This document shows positions 57,075-64,000 of a stretch of 64,000 nt of DNA, in pieces (the first letter of the stretch is position 1; the number at the start of each line of letters is the position of its first letter). This DNA is from Clostridia bacterium. GTDB taxonomy: Bacteria; Bacillota; Peptococcia; DRI-13; SM3-B62. A program made the translations under genes and the position numbers. The notes under the pieces are model-generated. The model worked only from the letters and a program-made list of their open reading frames with translations, was not told the DNA's origin and made no database searches. The stretch spans positions 1-64,000 of the forward strand of contig JAHDSQ010000022.1 of assembly GCA_018432615.1 (NCBI GenBank), given 5' to 3'.

Positions 57075-57183
57075 TTAAACAATAATATTGGTATACTTCA
57101 CCATATCTTTAGGCTCAACATTCGGTTCATAGCCCCCGAAAATATGCCCTTCACGGTCAATCAAAAACTTGGTGAAGTGGGTT
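57075..57183 (-). pseudogene. Glutathione peroxidase C-terminal remnant
   Basis: Minus strand, frame ending at stop 57075-57077: THFTKFLIDREGHIFGGYEPNVEPKDM, which matches the C-terminal end of glutathione peroxidases (FTKFLIDREG...EPxxEPKD). The N-terminal two thirds, including the Cys/Sec motif, are absent; 5' of it is a different broken gene. A plus-strand open frame over the same interval (57048-57314) is a shadow. Confidence 0.7.
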
Positions 57184-57310
57184 CAGTTTTGCAAGTATCC
57201 ACACAATGTCCGCAACCGATACATTGTAGCGAATCCATCGGCTCCCCCATTAAGGCCTTACTCCTAATATCAATCCCCATGGGACAGAACACTTCGGAAA
57301 GCAAGATTGA
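57161..57310 (-). pseudogene. 4Fe-4S membrane-protein C-terminal remnant
   Basis: Minus strand: VFCPMGIDIRSKALMGEPMDSLQCIGCGHCVDTCKTE then a stop. The CPMGIDIR plus CxxCxxCxxxC (CIGCGHCVDTC) pattern fits polyferredoxins of the NapH/NosR/CcoG type. Upstream membrane part is gone and the fragment is fused out of frame to the glutathione-peroxidase remnant, suggesting a deletion joined two old genes. Confidence 0.65.
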
Positions 57311-57314
57311 ATAG

Positions 57315-57765
57315 ACTATGTAGTGAAAAGCGAAGGGGAATTAGCCGTTAATGAATGTAGCCAGAAAGATTAAGACTTTCGAAAATTGCATATCTGAATT
57401 GGGAAAAGGGAAGAAAATACTGCTCGAGACTGTTCATTATTTGTCGCGCAGACTATATGGCCGAAGATATGAGAAGACATTCTTCCTCTTTAGGGACAGA
57501 TGCATTTATTTGATGAAGTGGAAGCCGAAGCAACCCCCCAGGCTAAAGAGCCGGATTTTGGCCAGGTAAAAATTATCAAAGAAAGAGATTCACTGGACAG
57601 CGGTTTTATAGGAAGCACAAGACTATAATAATAAGTGTCTATTTTTATGGGAACAGGTCATTTTATCGCTTGGGATTGAATGATACTCAATATTGGAATA
57701 TACTCTTAATAAGGTCTATTATTTAGATAAGTCATAAATAAAAACGATAGATTATTGGAGATATT
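57315..57765. other. 450-bp stretch without a convincing gene
   Basis: Plus-strand frames such as 57351-57569 (72 residues) have no ribosome site and no recognisable family. A stretch near 57503-57628 translates as LFDEVEAEATPQAKEPDFGQVKIIKERDS, which has a protein-like composition but no start. I interpret it as gene decay. No clear promoter for the next gene beyond AT-rich sequence. Confidence 0.5.
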
Positions 57766-58530
57766 ATGAAAGACAAACAAGAGAAAATTTCAGAGTCGTT
57801 TCAATCTCTTTTTGGAAAAGAAGAACTCCTGGCGAAAATAATCGAGCTTTTCCCCTATCCGATTCAGGTTTACGCTCCGGACGGAACATCGGTGCTGGTG
57901 AACGAGGCCATAATGAAGGAATATAAGGCCGACAGCCCGGATGTGGTTGTGGGGAAATACAATTTGCTTGAAGATCCGGATGTTATCGCAACAGGACAAC
58001 TCCAAGTGCTGAAGCGGGCTTTTCAGGGCGAGACAGTCTTTTTCCGGGATGTCAGAGTGCCCTTGGAAGAAATTGCGGAGCGTTACGGCATACAGGACTT
58101 TGATGTGGAGGCCATCTATCAGGACATCACTGTTTTCCCAATTCTGGATGACATGAAAAGGGTGATATATGTTGTGGCCTTGTTGATTAATAGGAGGGTT
58201 TATCGAGGCAAGGATGAAATTGAAAAAGCCAAAGAATATATAGAAAACCACTGGATGGAAAAGTTTAATGTCAAAGAGACAGCAAAGGCGGCATGCCTTA
58301 GCACCGCTCATTTCACAAAGCTGTTCAAGAAGCATACCGGAATAACCCCTCATGAGTATTATGTTAATTATAAAATCAGCAAACTGAAGGAGAAATTGTT
58401 GGATACCAACCTTTCCGTGGCACAGGCTTTTGCTGCCTGCAACATGGAGTATAACGGCCATTCCGCAAAAGTATTTAAAAACAAAACCGGTCTTTCCCCG
58501 TCTGAGTACCGGAAAATGCTAGAGAAATAG
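57766..58530 (+). CDS. PAS-AraC transcriptional regulator
   Basis: 254 residues. Residues 20-150 form a PAS-like sensor (LFPYPIQVYAPDGTSVLVNEAIM ... GETVFFRDVRVPLEEIAERYG ... ITVFPILDDMKRVIYVVALLINR). Residues 155-254 are the double HTH of AraC: AKEYIENHWMEKFNVKETAKAACLSTAHFTKLFKKHTGITPHEYYVNYKISKLKEKLLDTNLSVAQAFAACNMEY...FKNKTGLSPSEYRKM. Cytoplasmic one-component regulator; ligand unknown. A related PAS sequence follows at 58738. A weak GGAG precedes ATG 57766. Strong terminator afterwards. Confidence 0.93.
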   Translation: MKDKQEKISESFQSLFGKEELLAKIIELFPYPIQVYAPDGTSVLVNEAIMKEYKADSPDVVVGKYNLLEDPDVIATGQLQVLKRAFQGETVFFRDVRVPLEEIAERYGIQDFDVEAIYQDITVFPILDDMKRVIYVVALLINRRVYRGKDEIEKAKEYIENHWMEKFNVKETAKAACLSTAHFTKLFKKHTGITPHEYYVNYKISKLKEKLLDTNLSVAQAFAACNMEYNGHSAKVFKNKTGLSPSEYRKMLEK

Positions 58531-58550
58531 GTTGTCCTTTAAGGAAGTAA

Positions 58551-58594
58551 GAAGAAGCCGGGCTTTGTTAAGTACAAAAGCCCGGCTTCTTCTC
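58551..58594 (+). terminator. Long terminator hairpin after PAS-AraC gene
   Basis: 16-bp stem GAAGAAGCCGGGCTTT (58551-58566) / AAAGCCCGGCTTCTTC with a 10-nt loop and a short T/C-rich tail. Confidence 0.75.
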
Positions 58595-58737
58595 GTTCAA
58601 AAATAACATTTTTCTTACTAATAACAAGCATATTTAACCTATTCTAATAAACGGCTGGTTAATAAAATATATATAGCAGTAGTGCAAGATATTAACAATA
58701 TAAGAATATCAGCAGTTGGATGGAAAGGAGCTTTCTT

Positions 58738-59226
58738 ATGGGTCAACAAACAAAAGAACAACTGCTCGAAGAACTGTCAGCGGTACAGAAAATGTTGGAA
58801 GAGAGAACAGAGACTCAAGGCCAAATGATAAGAAGAATTCAAAAACTTGTTGCCAATGAAGGGTTGTTTACTCAAATCATTGATTATTTTCCTTATCCCA
58901 TTGCTATCTTTACGCTGCAGTATGCACTGGCCATGGTGAACAAGGCCTTTGTAACGGAAACAGAAATACGGTTTATTAATCCCCCAAAAGAAGCCCTCCG
59001 CCTTCTTCCATACAAGATAACTGACACGCAATTAGTCACAGCCGTCACGCGGGTATTTGATGGCGAGACCTTCTTCTTAGAGGATTTAAAGAATCCATTT
59101 TCCATGTTTTCAGGAATTACACGCGTAAGCCTATCGCAGCCTGAACGTTTCGATAAGGCGGTTATTTTCCCCGTTTCAGCCGATGATGCAAAAATAACTC
59201 ACGGCGTGATTATGTTTATGCCATAA
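58738..59226 (+). CDS. Stand-alone PAS-like sensor protein
   Basis: 162 residues. An N-terminal coiled coil (EQLLEELSAVQKMLEERTETQGQMIRRIQKL, residues 6-36) leads into a PAS-like domain: IIDYFPYPIAIFTLQYALAMVNKAFVTE, GETFFLEDLKNPFSMF and VIFPVSADD. The FPYPI, GETxFFxD and IFP segments recur in the PAS-AraC protein just upstream, so the two sensors are probably paralogous. No output domain; it may act as a partner or inhibitor of the regulator. Start ATG 58738 follows AAAGGAG (58723-58729). Confidence 0.8.
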   Translation: MGQQTKEQLLEELSAVQKMLEERTETQGQMIRRIQKLVANEGLFTQIIDYFPYPIAIFTLQYALAMVNKAFVTETEIRFINPPKEALRLLPYKITDTQLVTAVTRVFDGETFFLEDLKNPFSMFSGITRVSLSQPERFDKAVIFPVSADDAKITHGVIMFMP

Positions 59227-59349
59227 AGGGAATTCGATCTCGCAAGGGATGGCAGATTTTTTAGCAGACAGTGTCGCTATACAGGCAAAGATGAGTGGAT
59301 GAATTGGGAAGGTGAAAAGAAAAAATAATTAAGAAGTGGAGGAACTTTC

Positions 59350-60195
59350 ATGAAAAAGTTATTTGCATTGACCTTGATAGTAATCATGCTCCTGTCGCTT
59401 GCGGCATGCGGCGGCAAGGAGGAAACAACACCGGACAAACCGGCTGACGGCGGGCAGGCGAACTCGCAGCAATCAGCGCCGGCTCCGGCCTCGGCGCCTG
59501 CGCCGGAGCAGACAGGTGACGGGAAGGGTATTGTCTGTGTAAGCTATGAGGCTTACGACGATGCATGGGGCGATTTCAACAAACACATAAACAAGCTAAG
59601 CGATGACCATGAAATCGTCTCGGTCCATCAAAGTACAGCCATGCCCATAGAACTAAAAATACTGGAATATCTTCTCCCCTTGGGTTTTCTGGGCGAATCC
59701 CAAGTGAGTACGGGCAAATTTGACGTAGCCATGGAGACCGCTATGCTCAACGCGGGTTGGGCTGATGATGTGGTTCTTACTTATGATGAAAAGGAGGGAT
59801 ACCTGTTAAAAGGGACTGATACGAAGGGGAGGGCTCTGGAGATAAAAGTCAGGTACGATGATAAGGCTGATTCGCTGCGGCTTTTGGGGTATAGAGACGG
59901 TGCTTTGGAGATGTTGTTTGAATACAGCAAGACGCCGGACGGGTACGCAGCCCAGTATCAGTATGAGGCAGTTGTAGATATGGTTAAATTTGATGCAGTA
60001 TACGGATTGTGCACCTATCGTCTCATCTTTGCCGGAACCAATGGTTCCTGTGCCAGGTTTGACAATGTGTCCTCTGAGCCAGATTCCATCTTTGGCAGCG
60101 TTCCCGACAAGCAATCCTTTATTGAAGGCGCTACTCACTGGTTTACTCTTACTGACGGAGAATTTGCCGGAAAATTGGGCGGAAAGGAATTTTAA
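59350..60195 (+). CDS. Lipoprotein of unknown function
   Basis: 281 residues. Signal peptide with lipobox LAAC (Cys20) and a disordered linker rich in Ala, Pro and Gln (residues 25-58). The folded part (60-281) has repeated strands, e.g. GYLLKGTDTKGRALEIKVRYDDKADSLRLLGY, and a C-terminal GATHWFTLTDGEFAGKL. No family recognised. Exported and membrane-anchored. GTGGAGG precedes ATG 59350. First of several envelope genes. Confidence 0.85.
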   Translation: MKKLFALTLIVIMLLSLAACGGKEETTPDKPADGGQANSQQSAPAPASAPAPEQTGDGKGIVCVSYEAYDDAWGDFNKHINKLSDDHEIVSVHQSTAMPIELKILEYLLPLGFLGESQVSTGKFDVAMETAMLNAGWADDVVLTYDEKEGYLLKGTDTKGRALEIKVRYDDKADSLRLLGYRDGALEMLFEYSKTPDGYAAQYQYEAVVDMVKFDAVYGLCTYRLIFAGTNGSCARFDNVSSEPDSIFGSVPDKQSFIEGATHWFTLTDGEFAGKLGGKEF

Positions 60196-60260
60196 TTAGC
60201 GACCGGTTGTCCAAGCCGGAAGCGCTAGTTAATGCAAAAAAGAATTTGGGAGGTTTTGAA

Positions 60261-60599
60261 ATGTCGGAAATAATTCAGGCACAAACGGGCACCTTTGAAC
60301 AGGCGGATATTGATAAAAACAAGACAATAGCAGGTCTCGCCTACATCATTTTTTTCCTGCCGCTTTTGGTTTGCCCCGATTCAAAATATGCGAGGTTTCA
60401 CGCCAATCAGGGCTTGCTGCTGCTCATTGTGGCAATTGCGGGCAATATCATCCTGGGAATTATTCCCATCATCGGGTGGATACTAATGCCTCTATATGCA
60501 CTCGTTATCTTTGCCCTGGCCATAATGGGCTTAATCAACGGGTTTGGTGGCAAGGACAAACGGATGCCTATATTTGGCAAATATGACATCTTGAAATAG
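60261..60599 (+). CDS. DUF4870/Tic20-like membrane protein
   Basis: 112 residues with three or four transmembrane helices. NKTIAGLAYIIFFLPLLVCPDSKYARFHANQGLLLLIVAIAG resembles the DUF4870/Tic20-like family (conserved FHANQGLLL). Function unknown. Start ATG 60261 follows GGGAGG; the frame extends upstream to 60207 without a site. Confidence 0.82.
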   Translation: MSEIIQAQTGTFEQADIDKNKTIAGLAYIIFFLPLLVCPDSKYARFHANQGLLLLIVAIAGNIILGIIPIIGWILMPLYALVIFALAIMGLINGFGGKDKRMPIFGKYDILK

Positions 60600-60640
60600 C
60601 GTTTAAAATATCTGCATAGTACGAAAGAGGAGGAAGGAAG

Positions 60641-61144
60641 ATGAGAAGAATACCGGTTGTGCTGCTTGTGGTTTTACTCACCTGCTTTTTACTGACAGGC
60701 TGTGGAGTTAAAGACAAAATAGAACAAAAGGTGGGCGAAAAAATTGTCGAAAAGGTCGTAGAAAAAGCTGTGGGTGACGAGAATACTAAGATTGATATTG
60801 ATGGAGAAAAAATCACTGTTGAAGGTAAAGACGGCGAATCCATAAGCTTTGGCGGTAGCGAATGGCCGGATATTGATTACATCCCTGAGTTTAAGAAGGG
60901 CGAAATTATCAGCTCCGTCAATGACGGACAGGGGAATATAATGGTTATATTCGAAAAAGTGGAGCAGAAGGATTTTGAAGACTATATTGATGATATCAAA
61001 AAGGATTTCTCTAATGAAACCAACGAAATGGAGGTGGAGGAATACCTTCTTTTTGAAGGAAAAAACGATCAGGGCGAACTGGTGGCAATACAGTATTTTA
61101 AAAACGATGATTCCTTAACAATTATTGGAAATAGGGAGGGTTAA
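60641..61144 (+). CDS. Small lipoprotein
   Basis: 167 residues. Signal peptide with lipobox LTGC (Cys21), a charged helical stretch KDKIEQKVGEKIVEKVVEKAVGDEN (23-48) with a heptad-like repeat, then an acidic strand-rich domain. Unknown function; GGAGGAAGG precedes ATG 60641. Likely anchored on the outer face of the membrane like its neighbours. Confidence 0.83.
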   Translation: MRRIPVVLLVVLLTCFLLTGCGVKDKIEQKVGEKIVEKVVEKAVGDENTKIDIDGEKITVEGKDGESISFGGSEWPDIDYIPEFKKGEIISSVNDGQGNIMVIFEKVEQKDFEDYIDDIKKDFSNETNEMEVEEYLLFEGKNDQGELVAIQYFKNDDSLTIIGNREG

Positions 61145-61218
61145 TAAGCACCCTGCACCTTAAAAAAGCGCCTTGGGGTTTTGAATGAAACTATCATATC
61201 AAAAGGAGGATTCTTATC

Positions 61219-62697
61219 ATGATGAAGAAATCGATCATTCTGTTGTTATGCCTGATGCTGGTCATGCCCGTCGCAGTTCTGGCTCAGGAGGGAGACCTGC
61301 CCGTTTTGGAAAAACCGGCCAGTCTGACCGTCCGTTCCGATGAAAACAATGATCTGCAGCTTCGTCTGACTCAGCCCGCCGGCATCATGAGTTATGTAGA
61401 AGGCGATGACGTATGGGTCTTATATGAGCTTGACTTCAAGATCAACGACGGGCCCTGGCAGTTCGATAAAAACTGGACGGGTGTTGTTCTTCCAAATGGT
61501 GTCATACCCTACTATGAGGACTTATATGACAAAATGAATGTCACGGCCTACCTGAATAATATCGGCCATGACGAAAAGAATGGCATAGATATAGCGGTCT
61601 TCCCCTTTTGTCTCGGACTGGATGACTTTGATCTGCAGAATGATACCTATTCTTTCCGTTACCGTTATCTTCATGAGTATGATGCCCAGGATTCCGCAAC
61701 CGGAGAATGGGGCTCTAAGGTTATTGCTTCACCCTACTCTGAGATAGCATCCATCGGCAAAGGGCAAACCAGCGTGATTCCAAATAATCTGGATGCCCCT
61801 TTCAACCTGGCGGGAGAACTGAAAAGCCACGAAAACGGTCAACCCTATTTCCATTTCTCTTTCGTAATACCGGAAAGCGTGGATGCCGCCAATAAGCAGA
61901 CCGCCGTATGGACCAAACTGGACTGGAAAGTGGGTAGCGGTAAATGGGCCACAGAGCTGGCCGGGGTGGAGCCTTTTGAAAAAGCAGACAATATGCTGTC
62001 GGACGATGTGGATGTGGATCCCATTGACGAAGGTACTTGGGAGGAAATAAACATCAAGGAAAACACCTATTATTTCCGGGCCTTTTTCCAACTGAAAAAG
62101 CCTGACGGGTCCCTGGTAAGCTCTCCTTTCTCCAATACGCTGGAAATAGGCTCCCCAGCCTTCTTTAAGGGCGCATCTGCCTGGGCTCAGGGCGACCTTG
62201 TCAAGGCCCAGGAATATGGCCTGATTACCAACCGGATTAAGGAGAATATGAGCGGACCTATCACCCGGGAAGAATTTGCAGAGTTGGCTACCAGGCTGTA
62301 TGAGGTGTATACAGGCAAAAAGGCTACTCCCGCACCGGCCTTGACATTTACCGACACGAACAACCCGGAAATCTTCAAAGCCTTCCAATTGGGGATTGTC
62401 GCCGGTGTGGGCAACAACAAATTTGCCCCCCAGGTCTTGATTAACCGTGAACAGATGGCTGCCATGCTGAACCGGGCCGTAAAGGTGATTAATCCCTCTG
62501 TGGATCTGTCCCTGGCGGGAGCCCCGACCTTCGCTGACGAGAAAGACATGGAGTCCTATTTTGTTGAGAATGTCAAGTTCATGGCGAAGAATGGCTTTAT
62601 CGGCGGCGTGGGCAACAATAGATTTGCACCCAAAGCTACCTCTACCCGTGAACAAGCAGTATTAATCGCCTTAAGGGTATACGAGGCGCATAAATAA
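61219..62697 (+). CDS. S-layer homology domain protein
   Basis: 492 residues. Signal peptide at residues 1-22 (ends AVLAQ). Residues 25-310 hold two beta-rich segments with repeated DLPVLEKPASLTV/AGELKSHENGQPYF-like strands. Residues 315-490 carry SLH repeats: GPITREEFAELATRLYEV, FKAFQLGIVAGVGNNKFAPQVLINREQMAAMLNRAV and VKFMAKNGFIGGVGNNRFAPKATSTREQAVLIALRV. SLH domains attach proteins to pyruvylated wall polymers. AAAAGGAGG precedes ATG 61219. The FecR-type gene follows by 10 bp. Confidence 0.92.
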   Translation: MMKKSIILLLCLMLVMPVAVLAQEGDLPVLEKPASLTVRSDENNDLQLRLTQPAGIMSYVEGDDVWVLYELDFKINDGPWQFDKNWTGVVLPNGVIPYYEDLYDKMNVTAYLNNIGHDEKNGIDIAVFPFCLGLDDFDLQNDTYSFRYRYLHEYDAQDSATGEWGSKVIASPYSEIASIGKGQTSVIPNNLDAPFNLAGELKSHENGQPYFHFSFVIPESVDAANKQTAVWTKLDWKVGSGKWATELAGVEPFEKADNMLSDDVDVDPIDEGTWEEINIKENTYYFRAFFQLKKPDGSLVSSPFSNTLEIGSPAFFKGASAWAQGDLVKAQEYGLITNRIKENMSGPITREEFAELATRLYEVYTGKKATPAPALTFTDTNNPEIFKAFQLGIVAGVGNNKFAPQVLINREQMAAMLNRAVKVINPSVDLSLAGAPTFADEKDMESYFVENVKFMAKNGFIGGVGNNRFAPKATSTREQAVLIALRVYEAHK

Positions 62698-62707
62698 GGT
62701 GAGAAAG

Positions 62708-63871
62708 ATGTATAAAAAGATATCTTCGGTGACAATACTTCTCCTTTTATTAGTTGTCATGACGGCTTTTGCCGCCTGCAAAGCGTCCCCGCCCTCGGAT
62801 ACCGCAAGCGTAGCAAAAATATACAGCTTTAGCGGCCAGGTTACTGTGTTCAAGGCCGGTGACAAGGAGTCTTTCTCTGCTGTGGAAGGGATGCTACTTA
62901 CCAAGGGGGACCGAATCACCACAGGAAAGGATTCTACTGTCATCTTAGCCTTGGGAGAAGAACAAGAACTAAGAGTAGCTGAGGGCACCGACCTGACTAT
63001 TAATGAACTGCTGGCGGCCAAGGATGCCGGACAAAATACCCAGATTGGCCTGGCATCCGGCTGCCTGTGGGCTGAGGTCAAAGAAAAGCTGGATCCGGAC
63101 GAACGGTTTGAGATAGCCACCCCTACGGCTGTGATGGGCGTCAGGGGCACCAAGTTTTCCGTTGCCCATAGCGATGGGGCATCCAAGCTTGCTGTCTTTG
63201 AAGGGAAAGTGGCAGCCGTAAAAAGCGTGGAAATTATTCGTCCTGACGGAAGCAAAACCACCCAAGAGATTGTGAAAGTATTGGAACAGAATCAGCAAAC
63301 GGAGATTGAAGAGTCTGTAACAAAGGAAGAAGATATTCAAATACTCCCGATCTCCCTGGATGCTTTAGACCCGTTTGTTCAGGAGATTGTCCGGGAGCAG
63401 GGGTTGGACCTGCCGGATGTTATTGACGATGAGGATCCAGTTGTTAACGAAAATCCAATTATTGACGAAAATCCGGTTACGTATGATAACGCGGTCGTTG
63501 AAGATGACAGTACCGATGATGAGGGTGAAGAAAAACCGGACCCCGCGATCGGCTTTAGTGCTGATTTACCCGCCGGATATCCCCTGGACATGGTGCCGAT
63601 TCTACCCGGGGCTCGGATTGTGATGGGCGTCAAAGAAGGCAGTGATTACGCAGTAAGTCTTGTGCTGGAAAAGGATTATCAGGAGGTTCTTCAATATTAC
63701 CGTGCTGTGATGCAGGATAAAGAAGGGTTTACACAGACAGAAATAGATGGGGCATTTTTTCTAACAGGAGTTCAAAGCGGGTATTACATCGCCCTTACCG
63801 GTGAACCTCAACATGTGGACGGGAAAGACGTGATGACGCTTGTTATTGCTATGGCTATAATCGAAGGATGA
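62708..63871 (+). CDS. FecR-domain lipoprotein
   Basis: 387 residues. Signal peptide with lipobox FAAC (Cys23). FecR domain about 38-170: GQVTVFKAGDKESFSAVEGMLLTKGDRITTGKDSTVILALGEEQELRV and TPTAVMGVRGTKFSV. Residues 230-285 are an acidic linker with NENPI/DENPV-type repeats. The C-terminal 100 residues (LPAGYPLDMVPILPGARIVMGV) form a separate domain. ATG 62708 with AAGGTGAG just upstream. FecR proteins often sit beside signalling or secretion genes. Confidence 0.88.
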   Translation: MYKKISSVTILLLLLVVMTAFAACKASPPSDTASVAKIYSFSGQVTVFKAGDKESFSAVEGMLLTKGDRITTGKDSTVILALGEEQELRVAEGTDLTINELLAAKDAGQNTQIGLASGCLWAEVKEKLDPDERFEIATPTAVMGVRGTKFSVAHSDGASKLAVFEGKVAAVKSVEIIRPDGSKTTQEIVKVLEQNQQTEIEESVTKEEDIQILPISLDALDPFVQEIVREQGLDLPDVIDDEDPVVNENPIIDENPVTYDNAVVEDDSTDDEGEEKPDPAIGFSADLPAGYPLDMVPILPGARIVMGVKEGSDYAVSLVLEKDYQEVLQYYRAVMQDKEGFTQTEIDGAFFLTGVQSGYYIALTGEPQHVDGKDVMTLVIAMAIIEG

Positions 63872-63929
63872 TGGCTGTTACTCCTTGTTGGCGCAACCAT
63901 CATTATAATAATTTCTCGGAGTGGAGACT

Positions 63930-64000
63930 ATGGAAGGTCACAAGAAGATAGCGGGAAATCGGCTTCGGAAGTCCTGGGTTTTAATATTGCTGCTGTTTCT
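63930..64000 (+). CDS. Start of a membrane protein (3' end outside window)
   Basis: ATG 63930 follows CGGAGTGGAG and reads MEGHKKIAGNRLRKSWVLIL and onward into a hydrophobic stretch, so a signal anchor or first membrane helix. Only 23 codons are visible. CHASE2-type proteins often follow FecR genes, but nothing here proves that. Confidence 0.6.
   Translation, partial: MEGHKKIAGNRLRKSWVLILLLF

Noticed and set aside
57048-57314. 88-codon plus-strand open frame
   Set aside because: The opposite strand encodes recognisable glutathione-peroxidase and 4Fe-4S fragments; the plus-strand frame has no ribosome site.
61729-62655. 308-codon minus-strand open frame within the SLH-protein gene
   Set aside because: Shadow of the SLH coding frame; sense strand has signal peptide and SLH repeats.
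63421-63530. CRISPR-like repeats in the FecR gene
   Set aside because: The repetition is in-frame coding for an acidic NENP/DENP linker, with short irregular units and no spacers.

Overview
The window reads as chromosome of a flagellated, Gram-positive, anaerobic, spore-forming clostridial bacterium (Peptococcaceae-like Clostridia is my best guess; no rRNA is present to settle this). The support is AGGAGG-type ribosome sites on almost every gene, the Firmicutes gene orders ftsE-ftsX-ctpB-minJ, uvrB-uvrA-uvrC, rapZ-yvcK-whiA and rpoN-gapA-pgk-gpmI-eno-secG...est-rnr-smpB-ssrA, a Spo0E-like phosphatase, a clostridial 2[4Fe-4S] ferredoxin, a membrane pyrophosphatase and an S-layer-homology protein. 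Nearly all genes are on the plus strand.

Layout. 1-4144: end of a late flagellar cluster (flagellin C-terminus, a small unknown gene, flaG, fliD, fliS, an FlgN-like coiled coil). 4145-9470: an intergenic region with four DnaA-box-like sites, a cold-shock gene, long-form hpf, secA, and prfB with its programmed +1 frameshift. 9492-15459: split transketolase, ftsEX, a CtpB-type protease and a MinJ-like PDZ membrane protein. 15463-17769: a small accessory island (KilA-N gene under a LexA-like box, a duplicated minJ 3' end, a Phd/YefM-PIN pair, a lone MNT nucleotidyltransferase). 17940-24587: SOS-controlled uvrBAC. 24640-29413: a small membrane protein, HAD phosphatase, Spo0E-like protein, rapZ-yvcK-whiA and a 56-residue ferredoxin. 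29626-43391: rpoN, glycolytic genes (without tpiA or cggR), secG, hppA, esterase, thioesterase, HD hydrolase, rnr and smpB.

43435-44065 is ssrA. It is 631 bp instead of about 350 because a 281-nt group I intron sits in the T-loop. Immediately downstream, on the minus strand, is a frameshifted LAGLIDADG homing-endonuclease gene, then an internally deleted fic gene.

44970-57310 is an accessory region that looks AT-richer: RelB/RelE-type toxin-antitoxin pair, a 1597-residue exonuclease-RecQ-UvrD fusion followed by a PUA/EVE-like-HNH nuclease and a macro-domain protein (candidate DNA-defence module), a TetR regulator and RND/MMPL exporter sharing a visible operator, a decayed tnpB, a 40-bp perfect palindrome, a Panacea-type toxin-antitoxin pair, and gene remnants. 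57766-64000 carries two related PAS sensors, lipoproteins, a Tic20-like membrane protein, an SLH-domain protein and a FecR-domain lipoprotein, apparently an envelope and signalling cluster.

I saw no tRNA, rRNA, CRISPR array or riboswitch. All assignments come from reading motifs and gene order; no database search was run.
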